Shown here: positions 22,774 through 33,459 of the stretch, piece by piece
How the letters are laid out: each line of letters starts with the position of its first letter
Position numbering within the stretch: the first letter of the stretch is position 1
From: Dichetophora obliterata
Taxonomy: Eukaryota; Arthropoda; Insecta; Diptera; Sciomyzidae
Assembly (NCBI GenBank): GCA_963920525.1
Contig: OY986436.1
Location: 184,653,496 to 184,717,495 of the forward strand
DNA: 64,000 nt
Direction: 5' to 3'
Translations under genes and position numbers: made by a program
Notes under the pieces: model-generated
Database searches by the model: none
Seen by the model: the letters and a program-made list of their open reading frames with translations, nothing else
Told to the model about the DNA's origin: nothing

Positions 22774-23149
22774 TCCTTTTTTTCTACAATAACATATTTT
22801 TATAGGCTCTCTTTTATTTTTTTTATACATACACATTTTGCTGTGTAAAAACTCCTTTTACGTTTTGCAATAATTTTTATTTTATATTTTTTTTAAAAGT
22901 TTGCGATGTAGTGTTTTTATTGTATTAAAAAAAGGCTTGTGAGATAAAGTGCAAGTTTTGTAGAACTTACAAAAAAATATTAAATTGTTGCATTATTTTT
23001 AAAAAAATGTAGCAGCTTGTTGTCAAAGAAAAAATAATTACCAAAAAACCTTTTTTTATTAAAACTTCTTTGTAAAATTAAAAGGAGTAAAATTTAACAC
23101 AATGCCACAAACAATGTCTAAATAATTCACCTTCTTAGTTATTGGTTAA

Positions 23150-23430
23150 AAAAGGTTTAAACAATCGCCGACGAATATTATTCACAGCCTTTGATCAGAT
23201 TTGCAATTGATTTGAAGCAAATAGGACCGCATTTGGCGCAGAAAAAGTGCTATTTCGCTATGAAAGCGCACACGTCAATAAAACCATGGCAAAAATCCAT
23301 AAGTTGGACTTCGAATTAGCGCTCCATTCATTACATTCTGCAGATTAAGCTTCCTGCGATTTTTTCCTATTCTCAATCCTAAAAAAATCGCTAATCGGTA
23401 AGAGATTTGGGTCGAATAAAGAGGTCATAA
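23150..23430 (+). pseudogene. Mariner transposase C-terminal remnant
   Basis: The frame reads YYSQPLIRFAIDLKQIGPHL, shifts, then from 23244 reads KVLFRYESAHVNKTMAKIHK, HSADXASCDFFLFSILKK (X is a stop) and RFGSNKEVI. This matches the mariner block from the second Asp (HHDNA, here RYESA, catalytic Asp lost) to the third (SPDLAPSDFFLF). Stop and frameshift present, no TIRs found. Confidence 0.75.
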
Positions 23431-23439
23431 TTTAAACAA

Positions 23440-26400
23440 ATACATATTTTGAGGATCTTGATAAAACCTATTATTAGAAAGGAATATTAAAATGGAAAAA
23501 TCTCTGGACTTACAGCCATTCTGCCAAATTAACAATTGTTAACCAGTATTTTGAATATTTCTATGTGTTTGTTGTAACTTCTTGATTTCAAAACCAAATT
23601 TGCAGCTAAAAAATAATAAATTTTGATAAAAATTGTAAACTGCTTTTCAGTTATTGACAATTTTATTCAAAAATTTTGTTTTTTGAGCTTCAAATTTTGT
23701 TTTGAAAACAACATAGAGAAATATAAAAAAATACTGGTTAACAATTGTTATTTTGCCAGAATAGGGCTGTTAATGTATCGATCTAAAAGTAACTATGTTG
23801 AGAAATAAAATGATTTTTGGCGAATATGAAACATTTTATTCAAAGAATTCACTGACTTATCAAATTGTATGTTATATATTTTAATAAGTGTGATGTAAAT
23901 GTATGTTAATTAAAATTTCTTATACAACTTCTTTAAAGTAAAAATAAAAGTTCTGTAGCAATTTCAAGTGACTTATTTAGTATATAAATACTTAAGAGAC
24001 TGATAAAATAAATGAATTATAAAATAGCATTCAATTTGGTTTAGCTCATTAAAATATTTGCTAACCTTGAGTAACTTACCCTACAAACAATTTCACATTT
24101 TGTGTCAATAAAGTATCTGATATACGACGGGTGCCCGTGTCGGTAAATGTTCGACCTCTGCACCGAAAGAAGTGCTAGTTTTGGAACACCTTGTGGAAGC
24201 ACAATGTAAGAACTAAGGTCGATTCGGGCACTCGTCAGTTTATTGTGTCCGAATATAGTCACTCGTTTTTGAACACTTTATTGACGTAATACAGACTTAC
24301 TACGGTGCTATTTCAGGTGACTTTTAAGGTACTTGTTGGGTATGTTACGGGTACATTATAGTTTAAACTCGGTCAGTTTCCATACATATCAGGTACTATG
24401 ACACGATATATGGATTTTGTTCTCGGGTCCTTTTCGCAAAAACTTCGCAGTTTTTCGTTACTACCAGTGGCTTTTAAAAATAAAATTGAATCCGATACTC
24501 TGGACTTTTATGCCTGAGTCGTATGGTATGGACACAAATTTGTTTCTCGGGTTATCGGTAACTAAAAAATGCTTCAACCGTTATCTAAATTTTGAAATAA
24601 GTTTGTCACGGTACGTTAGAAAACGTATGAAATTCCTTAGATCATACATTTTTTTCAGTTTGCAGAGTGGTCTTATTCAACACCTTTGTGGTGATTTCTC
24701 TACCCACAACTTGTTATTGCAAAGTCAACTAAAATATTTTTTAAAATATTTTAAAGTACAGTCTTAGCAAGAATACAATAACACGTTTATCAAGTCAAGA
24801 TATTGCCATATCTTTAAAAATGCCAATCACACTTTTAAAAAATATAACAAGGTTCTGACAATGGATTCAAATAGACGAGACAAAAAAAAAACGTGTATCG
24901 GCGTTTTGAAAGTTAACATCAGAGTTCTATTTTAGGAGGGCTTAAGTTGGGTCCCTTTTGAAAATTGTGAATCAATAGTGAATCTTTATAGAAAACCATG
25001 TGACGCTTACATTTTAAGTATAGAATGTGTTCAGCAGATTTATGTTTAATGAAACTATTTTTGTGGAACATTTTAACCCTCTAACTCAATGTATGGGTCT
25101 TTTTAACCCTTTTGTGAAAAAGGGAAAAAAACCCATAAAACAGAGATATAACTGATTAAAATGTCGAGCAAAAATATTTTTCATAAAATTCTACTATAAG
25201 CCTTTCAATACATCTAAGCTCAAAATTCAACTTTAATGTCATAATGTCAATAGGTGCTAAAATGTCCCACAATAATTGGGTATTGGATAACCAATTTCTG
25301 TGAACTTTGAATTCGAATATCTTCTAGTGCGTAAATGGTATCATAAGGAACTTTTGACAGGTTGTTAATTATTTCTTAACTAGGAAGTTTGCAACAAAAA
25401 ATTGTGACGTATATTGTCCAATTTCAGATTAAAAAAACATTTCAATGGCAATGAAGTACAAAAACCCTCGGGCAAAAATTATGTCGCAGATAAAAAACTA
25501 AGGATGCTCAAAAATTTGTTTTGACAAATATTTTTCAAAAATATAAGAAGCCGGTGAAGATTTTTTGCTTCAATACGTTCCGTTCGTTCCACTCTAATGG
25601 ATAGTTTTATATCTTTGTTCAAATTTTTTGAAAATTCGTGTATATTTTTTTTTTCTGTATTATGTTTTGTGTTTTCAATAAAATATTGCTCAAATACAAA
25701 ATCTTAAATTTCAGCAAAACAATTTCAAGCAAAGAATAAAAAAAGGAATTTTTTTCTTTATAATATTGAAAATTTTCTCTACTATCTCAAAACAAGAATT
25801 CCCATGATCTAAAAAAATTTTTTTTTTGCTATTGCAAATATTTCAGTCATTTGCAGCTGTTAACACTGGAGGTGCAGTTAATAACAGCAACAACAAAAAC
25901 AACAGTAACAGTTAAACACCATTGGTGTCAACAACTAGTTTATTGGCTTATTTGTTGTTATCGCTGCTGCTGTTGCTCTGGCTGCTGTTGATAATTGAAC
26001 ATGTTTCTGTGCTATAATATTCTTCTGTTACAATTCTACTAGCTGTATTTTCCACAGCAATTTCAGCAACAACAAGAGAAAGAACAACAACTGGTCCATC
26101 CAATGCCTAGTATTCCGTCAATGTGACGTTTATGCAATGAATGAACCAGAACAAAAAGTGTCGCCTGATGCATAGCTAGCAACATTTGTGGGCATAGAAA
26201 AAACTGCTGCAGTGCCTTTATGTGTGTTGCTTGCACCAACAACAGCAACAACAACAACTGAAGTTGTAATATTCTCCTTTTTCTTTTCATTTCCACACTT
26301 TATATTTATTAATCAATCAATATATGTTATATAAAACCTTTGTTTTTAATTATAGTGCAAGCACAATCAACTTTTTCCTGGGTGCACTCCCACCACCAAC

Positions 26401-27070
26401 GGCAATTAAAATGATTTAACGAACAAAAAATATGTATTTTTATAGTTAAGAATTTGCGTGTTGCTACTAATGTCTGTCATTCAATGTCTGAAGGTGGACG
26501 ACATAAAAGTGTCGCTAGTTCATTTGCTATGCATGAATTCCAAATCAGAGACTTTTAGGCAGAGCTTAGATGCGTGTGTTTATGAATATATACATATAAA
26601 AAACGTAGTTTGTGAGTATGCAAGTATTATTATGCTTGTCTGCTGCCGTCTAGAAATTATGGCGTAGTTGTTAATCTGCTTTATGTAGTCTCGTTCCTAT
26701 GACTAAATATGTCGTCATTAAGTGCATCAGTGACACTTTTATGACACTTCATAGTTAATTTCAGATAAGGCATAATTGAAAGCATGAGTTTATTTAAATA
26801 AAATTATTCAACGTTGTTGTCAACATAATTCAAATTAATTAATCTAATGAAACAAACTTTATTAGTGTTGGCAAGATTTGACTTTAAAGTGTTTTGTTTT
26901 AAGTCATGTGCTATTTTAGAATTTTAACTGTTGTATAAGTTCAATTGCTCAAAGTTTCTGAAATTTGAAGAAATTTGTCATTTCCTTAATCAGCTGTTAA
27001 TTAAACAAATAGTTGCTTAAAGTAAAAAAATTACAAATATTAAAAGCAAATAAATATTATAATAGTAAGG
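23440..27070. other. Non-coding DNA; no gene recognised
   Basis: Includes a GC-richer patch at about 24110-24560 (tracts such as GGGTGCCCGTGTCGG) without detectable homology, TTAACCC motifs near 25076 and 25113, and CAA/CAG repeats at 25885-25990 and 26060-26270. The reading frames of 60-116 codons show no family motif and are taken as chance. Confidence 0.5.
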
Positions 27071-27079
27071 TATGTATTT

Positions 27080-27870
27080 ATTCAAAATGGATTGAATCTT
27101 ATTTAAGCAATAGAACACAATCTGTTTTTTTTAAGCTCAAGAAATCAAATGAGTTTCCTGTTACCTTCTGTTTCTACTTTATATAAACGATTTGCCATCT
27201 GTCATAATGCATTCTAGCATCTTAATGTTTGCTGACGACGTCAAACTCTTCCTTTCTTTCTTTTAAAAATGATAATGACGCTGTATTTTTGCAAGCCGAT
27301 ATTGATCACATTCATAACTGAAACCACCAATAAAATGTACCCTCAAAATTTGTGATTATGCATTGGAGTCTTTACATATTTTCAATGATCTTGGAGTTAC
27401 AATGGATCCTAAACTACGCTTTATCATTCATGTTAATAAAATAATAAAAAGAGCAAATAGTACTTTAGGATTTATTAAACGTTGGTCAAAAGAGTTTAAT
27501 GATCCATTCCTAACGAACCCCTTATTCATTTCCCTACTGCGGCCAATCTTAGAATACACTTCAATTGTATGGTGCCCACGATACGGTTGTTACATAGATG
27601 ACATTGAATCAGTGCAGAAACAATATATTTTGTTTTGCCTAAGCAATCTTTATTTTAATACTGATTTTCACTTGCCACCTTATGAGTATCGGTAACAACT
27701 CTTAAATCATTCTTCCTTTACATAAAAAAACGGAAAATTCCTTAAGTGAATCCATCCACTCAATCAAACATAAAATTATAGATTACCTGCAGTACCGTCG
27801 TTGATTATGATCACGTTCTCTCAAACACATATCAGATGTTTGTAAACACATTAATAGAATAATCTAAATG
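27080..27870 (+). pseudogene. Jockey/CR1-like LINE reverse transcriptase fragment (family A)
   Basis: Starts with WIESYLSNRTQSVFF, then LMFADDVKLFLSF (motif C, FADD catalytic) and DAVFLQADIDHIHN; after a frameshift at about 27355 it continues IFNDLGVTMDPKLRF, STLGFIKRWSKEF and LRPILEYTSIVWCPRYG, ending with ESIHSIKHKIIDYL. These are standard post-palm LINE blocks. Motif B is damaged. The same family occurs reversed at 48480-49255 and 50390-50830. Stops and frameshifts make it inactive. Confidence 0.85.
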
Positions 27871-27891
27871 GATAAATGGACCTAAAGCCTA

Positions 27892-28272
27892 GTACTCTGT
27901 TCATTTGCGTGAAATTTCGCTGGCAACATCTATTTATTTGTTGCATGAAATTTCTGACTTAAAGTTGATAGGAATTCCTATTCCTATTCCGAGTTTCTCA
28001 AAGAGACTGAGGGAGTGAGTTGGAAAATTTTATATGACCTCTCTCTTTTTACTTCAAAATAAATAGGCAGTACAATTAAATTGTCGTGAAAAAATGTTGC
28101 TCAGAAAAATGTTGCGATAATTTCACGCAGCGGAATAGAGGCGATAATTTCACGCAGCGGAATAGAGTACTGCTCTGACGAAAATGTTGTGAAAATTTGC
28201 ACGCTTGTTTCACAGCTGTCATATTTTGTGCAGAGATTTGAGTGGAATTTCACATGAAACTGAACGGAGTAC
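27892..28272. mobile_element. 381 bp MITE with TA duplication
   Basis: Begins GTACTCTGTTCATTTGCGTG and ends with an inverted version (ACATGAAACTGAACGGAGTAC at 28252-28272); about 27 bases pair with a few mismatches. TA flanks both sides (27890-27891, 28273-28274), as for Tc1/mariner-type elements. A 27-bp unit starting GCGATAATTTCACGCAGCGG is tandemly duplicated inside (28114-28140, 28141-28167). AAATGGATAAAT occurs as a direct repeat 14 bases outside each end. No coding capacity. Confidence 0.68.
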
Positions 28273-28289
28273 TATGCTTAAGCCTGAAA

Positions 28290-28950
28290 TGGATAAATTC
28301 TGGTATATGTACATCTAAATGGACTAAGCCTGTGGATCTTCAATAGCCGTATATCTTAATGATGATTGTGACTACATTTGTCAACTGTACCGGTGATGTC
28401 TTGATTTTTTCCTCTACGTTAGATCAATTTGTAATATTTTAATATGAGTGCCCGATAAGACCTAGTTTGTCTTGATGCTTGCGTTCGCAACCGAATTTCT
28501 TTGTTTAAAAAAAAATTGGTGTGGTGAATTTGACCTAGTTTGTCGAGTAGCCATCCTGTCAAGCCAGGATCCCACCGGTTTCAGGAAGACAGAACGATAT
28601 GTATTGTATATTAGACATCAGCATGAATGCAATCGGAAGCAACTTCAATACATTTGCTACGAAAAGAAAAATTTATACTCTTTCACACTCAGCTACCGAT
28701 TATGAATGAGCAAGAGTAAATAAAGAAGGAAAATATTTGTGTATTGTACTAAAATCAGTAGAGCACTCAAAATGAAATTAACTTGGATTCTTGTTAGTCT
28801 GTGTGCAATATTTCGGTACAACAAGTACATGTAGTGAAATGAATTCACACACAGCCGTGTATATAGAAGGAAATGCTGAATTTATAAGTTAACTTAATGC
28901 AAGGGATTTTAGGAAGCTTTGAGACTGAGAATGATTTATATGAATAAAAA
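28290..28950. other. Unassigned stretch with moderate GC
   Basis: 28440-28720 is less AT-rich and carries a 77-codon frame (28472-28705) with no recognised motif; AATAAA-like text at 28718. Could be an unrecognised transposon or LTR piece. Confidence 0.35.
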
Positions 28951-28955
28951 ATAAT

Positions 28956-29680
28956 GGGGCATTCCACAGAAAAGTCAACCGTGACATAAAAAAATTAAAA
29001 CTTATTATTTTATGATGTTATTCAAAAAAACATTTTAATTTTATTAATTTAAGCAAGTTCTATAAAATTCATTTAACATGATGATCAAATGTTTCGTAAA
29101 CTTTTTTTTTTAAGTAAAAATGGAAGGCATTGGCTAAAGATACTGAAAAAATGGTTGAGGCAAGAAAAAAAATATATTAAATTTGTTTTTTAATTACTAA
29201 ATTACATAATTGTTTAACTACATTATAACTTAATTACCCAATTAGGCTGTCAGTCTGTCAGGCACGTGATGTGACTGGTCTCCACGTGACGATATGTAAA
29301 TATAATATTAAAAAAAAAAACTGTGGACTTTATATAAAACCTTTTTACGCCGAAAGCATGTTTATGAGTAATAAAAATTTTACTTTCAAATACCTCTTCC
29401 CCATGTTAGTTAATTTCGCTAAAATTTGTAATCGAACACAATGATTTGCAGCGTTAGTTGACTGGAAACGTCCGACACGTGACAGTAGATATCTTCTTTT
29501 TTTCACTTGAATTTAATGAAATTTAAAGAAAGTTTGAATGTACATTGAATAAACAGAATGCAATCCTTTTAATTAGGAAAATTTTTAAATTTAGATTTTA
29601 CTTCCAGAAATTTAAAATTGGCTGTGCAATATACTCAAAAAAATAGCTGAATTTGTCTGTACGTGACGGTGGAATGCTCC
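28956..29680. mobile_element. 725 bp TIR element with TAAT duplication and repeated CACGTGA motifs
   Basis: Ends GGGGCATTCCAC (left) and the reverse complement of GGAGCATTCCAC (right): 11 of 12 match. TAAT is directly repeated outside (28952-28955, 29681-29684). ACCGTGAC, CACGTGATGTGAC, CACGTGACG, CACGTGACAG and ACGTGACGG occur near 28978, 29262, 29284, 29476 and 29662. No reading frame of note. Superfamily not assigned. Confidence 0.5.
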
Positions 29681-29689
29681 TAATACTAT

Positions 29690-31500
29690 TTGACCTCTGA
29701 GGGGAAAATACGTTTATTAGCAATGAATAATACAGAGAAATAGTTGATAGAAAATTTTTTAAAAAATTCTTAATGTATTCGGAGAATTTGAACAACAAAA
29801 TAAATACTGTTTTTATAGTTATTTATAGGTGTGGTTTTATAGAATTTATAAAATATATGTTTTTAAACAGCTTCACTATTTCACTTATCAGTTCAGTTTT
29901 ATTTTTAGAAAAAGTTTACAAAAAACCTGTTGCTCACTTAACTATGCCCACCAGTGTTGCCAGTATATTTATGTATAATTACCCAAAAACACTTGAAACA
30001 ATTCCTTTTTTCCCTTCTAAATTTTAAAAAAATCTTTCAAATATCTTGCAAACATAACTTTATTAAGCTATAAAATTTTAGGTACAAAGGTTCATTAAAG
30101 TATTAAAAAGCATAACATATATTTGAAACATAAATATACAATATTTTTTATAACTGAAAGCACTACAGACTCTCTTTTAAAAACTCTTTTCTGTGGGTTA
30201 AAAAAAGTATTTGCTATAAAAAATTATATTCCATGTAAATAACACTGTGCGACAAAACTAACTAAGTTGCACACACTTTTAAAATGACCTTACATAAGTG
30301 CATACGGTGCATATAAGTTGTCTTACACCCTTAAAATTTTGACTTACTGTCAAAAAACCGGTTTTGCACTCCTTCAAGCACTTATTACACATTTATTCAA
30401 TCAGTTATAAGCCAATTCAAGATATCTTGATAGTTTTAAATGGCAAAATACAGATCTTTAATACGATATTTAAGACTTTGTGGAATTTGTTTTGTTTTTA
30501 TGTGTATATATGAAGTAAATGTTAAGTTTTTGATATTTATCCAACTTATTTACCTCTGCCGATGATTTTTGGCACAGTTTCTTTGAAAAGCATAGCAATG
30601 GTAATAATATTAGAAAATAAAGTTCATTTACGAGCAATTCAAAATTGACTTGAAATTGACAAAGTTATAGAACTTTATCCAAAAGCATTTTTTCAATTTC
30701 TAAAACTTGTATATAACTTGTTGAATCTGTTTATTTTCAGTAAATTTTTAAGTTGAATAAATTGAAATAAGAAATTTGAATCATGAATTAAAAAACTTTT
30801 TCAGTGACCTAATAAACATCTTTGTTTATGTCCTTATCATCAAACACGCATAAAAAAGTATGAAACAAGAAAAAAGCCTCATCTAAAATTTTTATGTACA
30901 AACTATTAAAATTTTTTAATTGTTGAATTTAATCTTTTAATTTAAAATGAAATGAAACAAGAAAAAAGCCTCATCTGAAATTGTTATGTACAAACTATTA
31001 AAATTTTTTTGTGTATTAAATCACTCAAAAAAATCTGCTTCCTTTAAATTAAGAAACTGTGGCTGCAATTCATAAGCATGGGTTTTTCTATTTTCTATTG
31101 AGTGTTCTCTTTATTATAGAGAATTCGAGCACGATTTAACGATCTTGATTTTGTTGCAACGTTATCAAAACAGCTTATTAGTTTTGATATTTAAGTTTTT
31201 ACTTAAATATAAGAGATGAAGGCATGAAAAAAGAAAAATTTCCAAATATTGTATAGAACAAAAAATAATTCGATGAAAAATTGTAATGATATCAAGTTCG
31301 CTGGCAACATTCTACAGTGTGATTCCTGAAATTTAGATAAATATAAGTTACAATACTTGGATATTTCATAGAAATACATGTAAGTTTTTCTTTTTATTGT
31401 ACACCACAATTAATTTTTTTTAGAATGCTTTTCTTATATTTCTAAAAAAAACGCTTAAAATTAATTACAAAGCGAACGATTCTTAATCAAGCGAATTAAG
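29690..31500. other. AT-rich non-coding DNA
   Basis: No gene recognised. Includes the near-duplicate segments listed at 30861-31010. Confidence 0.55.
30861..31010. repeat. Local direct duplication, 92-bp period
   Basis: TGAAACAAGAAAAAAGCCTC and the next ~38 bases occur at 30861 and 30953 with two differences. Confidence 0.8.
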
Positions 31501-31518
31501 CGGCGATTGCTTATCAAC

Positions 31519-31600
31519 TGCGATGGTCGCATGGATAAGCTAATGCACTTACACTTAAGTGGCCGAGGTTCAAGTCTCCGGATAGTGGTAATTTTTAAAT
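31519..31600 (+). repeat. tRNA-like sequence (SINE head or tRNA pseudogene)
   Basis: A-box-like TGGTCGCATGG near 31524-31534, an anticodon-like hairpin CACTT-ACACTT-AAGTG (31546-31561), B-box-like GGTTCAAGTCTC (31567-31578) and a T5 run at 31593-31597. A short TAA repeat follows (about 31610-31625). Acceptor pairing is poor, so a working tRNA gene is unlikely. Confidence 0.45.
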
Positions 31601-31629
31601 TAAATTTAATGTTAATAATAATAATGTTT

Positions 31630-32150
31630 GCAGTTTTTCGTCAGTATTAAGATCCTTATTCTACAAGGACGTTGCTTAAAATCTTAAAAAAGGGTTTGTT
31701 TTTTGCAAAACTTCCAAAATTTTACCAAGGATTCGATGAAAAATTTCTTATTTTCAGAAAAAATGTTTCTCTTAGTAATAGCCTATGATATATAAACGGT
31801 AGAAAAACTTACTCAAATGTAATAAGATGTCAACACAATTGCGCTAAGTTTCTGCAATTTAGCGAAATAGTTCGTAAATGATTGGATAATTTTCCTAAAT
31901 AATATCCCACATCTGGTGTCAATTTTACGAAAAATATGCACCTTATTTTTAGAAAATTGGCCATGGCGCTGAATGAAGCCCGATTTTCTAACGATTTGGT
32001 GCTATTGTTCTAGATTTTCTGGAAATTTTTTTCTGAGTGAACAAAGTAAACTGTAAATAAGGCCTATGAAATAATTTAAGCCAGATCAAAGAGATCAAAA
32101 GTAAATAAAAACATACAGTTTTGTAAAACTATTACAAATTATATAATTGT
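31630..32150. other. AT-rich non-coding DNA
   Basis: Nothing recognisable before the left TIR of the transposon at 32156. Confidence 0.5.
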
Positions 32151-32155
32151 TAATA

Positions 32156-33454
32156 AAGGGTGTTTTTTTTAGAGCTATAGAACTTCGAATTGAAATAAAA
32201 CACAAGAAAATCGTTTTAATGTCCATCAATTTGGCTTTATTGGAAGGCTTAATTTGGCTTAATTTTATGCCATTAATGTTTAAATATGATTTCGGGCATG
32301 TGGCCGCCACGGCTGGCTCGAATAAAGCCAATTCTACAGGTCCAATTTTCAACCACTTTTTCGAGCATATGGGGCCGTATGTCGGCAATAACGCCACGAA
32401 TGTTGGCTTCCAAGTCCCCTAACGTTTCCGGTTTGTTGGAGTAGACGAGCGACTTCACATATCCCCAAAGAAAATAATCCAATGGTGTCAAATCACACGA
32501 TCTTGGTGGCCAATTGACAGGTCCATTCCGCGAAATTATGCGCTCATCGAATGTTTCCTTCAATAAATCGATTGTGACGTGCGCTGTGTGGCATGTAGCG
32601 CCGTCTTGTTGGAACCACAACTCATCCACATTCATGCCATCCAATTCGGGAACAAAATAGTCGGTTATCATGGCTCTATAACGGTCTCCATTTACGGTAA
32701 CTGACTCTCCAGCATTATTTCGGAAGAAGTATGGCCCAATGACTCCACCAGCCCATAGAGCACACCAAACAGTCAGTGGATGTAATGGCGTCTCAAGGGT
32801 CTCATGTGGATTCTCTTCACTCCAAATGCGGCAATTTTGCTTGTTGACGTAGCCATTCAACCAAAAATGAGCCTCATCACTGAACAAAATTTTGCGATGA
32901 AAATCAGCATCGAGATCAATCTCATTTTCGGCCCATACACCAAAATCACGACGCATTGCATGGTCTCGCGGCCTTAATTCTTGCACAAGCTGGATCTTGT
33001 AAGGTCGCAAGCCAAGATCTATGCGCAAAATCTTCCATAAAGGTGATGGACAAAGCTCCAATTGCTGTGCACGGTGGCGAATCGATTCATTCGGGTCCTC
33101 TTCAACATTTTGGTCTACAACGGCAATTGTTTCTTCGGTGCGCACTGTTCGACGTCTCTGCGGATGCGTATTATCACATAGAGTAAACGTAGTGCGAAAA
33201 CGACCCGAATTAATTGCTCTGATGGACGATTATGTCGACCATAAAATGGACGGAGCTTGCGGTAAACTTCGCGAACTGAACCATTATTTTCGAAATAAAT
33301 TTGCACGATTTTCAAGCGTTGTTCTTTTGTCAACCTATTCATGATGAAATGGCAAACCAAACTGAACATAAATCACATTAGAGTTGCCAGATTTGACCAC
33401 AAAATGCCAGTTTTATCTCTATTCAAAAAACAAACCTCTAAAAAAAACACCCTT
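32156..33454 (-). mobile_element. 1.3 kb Tc1/mariner-superfamily transposon
   Basis: Bounded by perfect 19-bp TIRs AAGGGTGTTTTTTTTAGAG (32156-32174 and reverse complement 33436-33454), each flanked by TA (32154-32155, 33455-33456), the superfamily's target duplication. It carries one transposase gene on the minus strand, damaged by a frameshift. Clean ends and few lesions suggest a fairly young copy. Confidence 0.92.
32273..33342 (-). pseudogene. Tc1/mariner-superfamily DDD transposase with one frameshift
   Basis: Cuts and pastes the surrounding element. Proposed start Met at 33342 (MNRLTKEQRLKIVQIYF), followed by an N-terminal HTH-like region. Near 33215-33230 the frame shifts; the second frame reads GRFRTTFTLCDNTHPQRRRT and runs to the stop after MPEIIFKH at 32273. 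In the 290-residue part (Met at 33145) the acidic triad is Asp90 (FSDEAHF), Asp181 (QQDGATCHTA) and Asp218 (SCDLTPLDYFLWG), with 36 residues between the last two, so not the 34 of classical mariner. About three residues seem missing at PLHPLTVWCALWAGG. With the shift, no full-length product is expected. Confidence 0.88.
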
Positions 33455-33459
33455 TACTT

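Noticed and set aside
25076..25125. TTAACCCTCTAACTC as a piggyBac end
   Set aside because: No matching GAGGGTTAA end was found within the window.
26063..26296. Leu/Gln-rich minus-strand reading frame
   Set aside because: Produced by CAA/CAG repeats; similar tracts across the window are non-coding.
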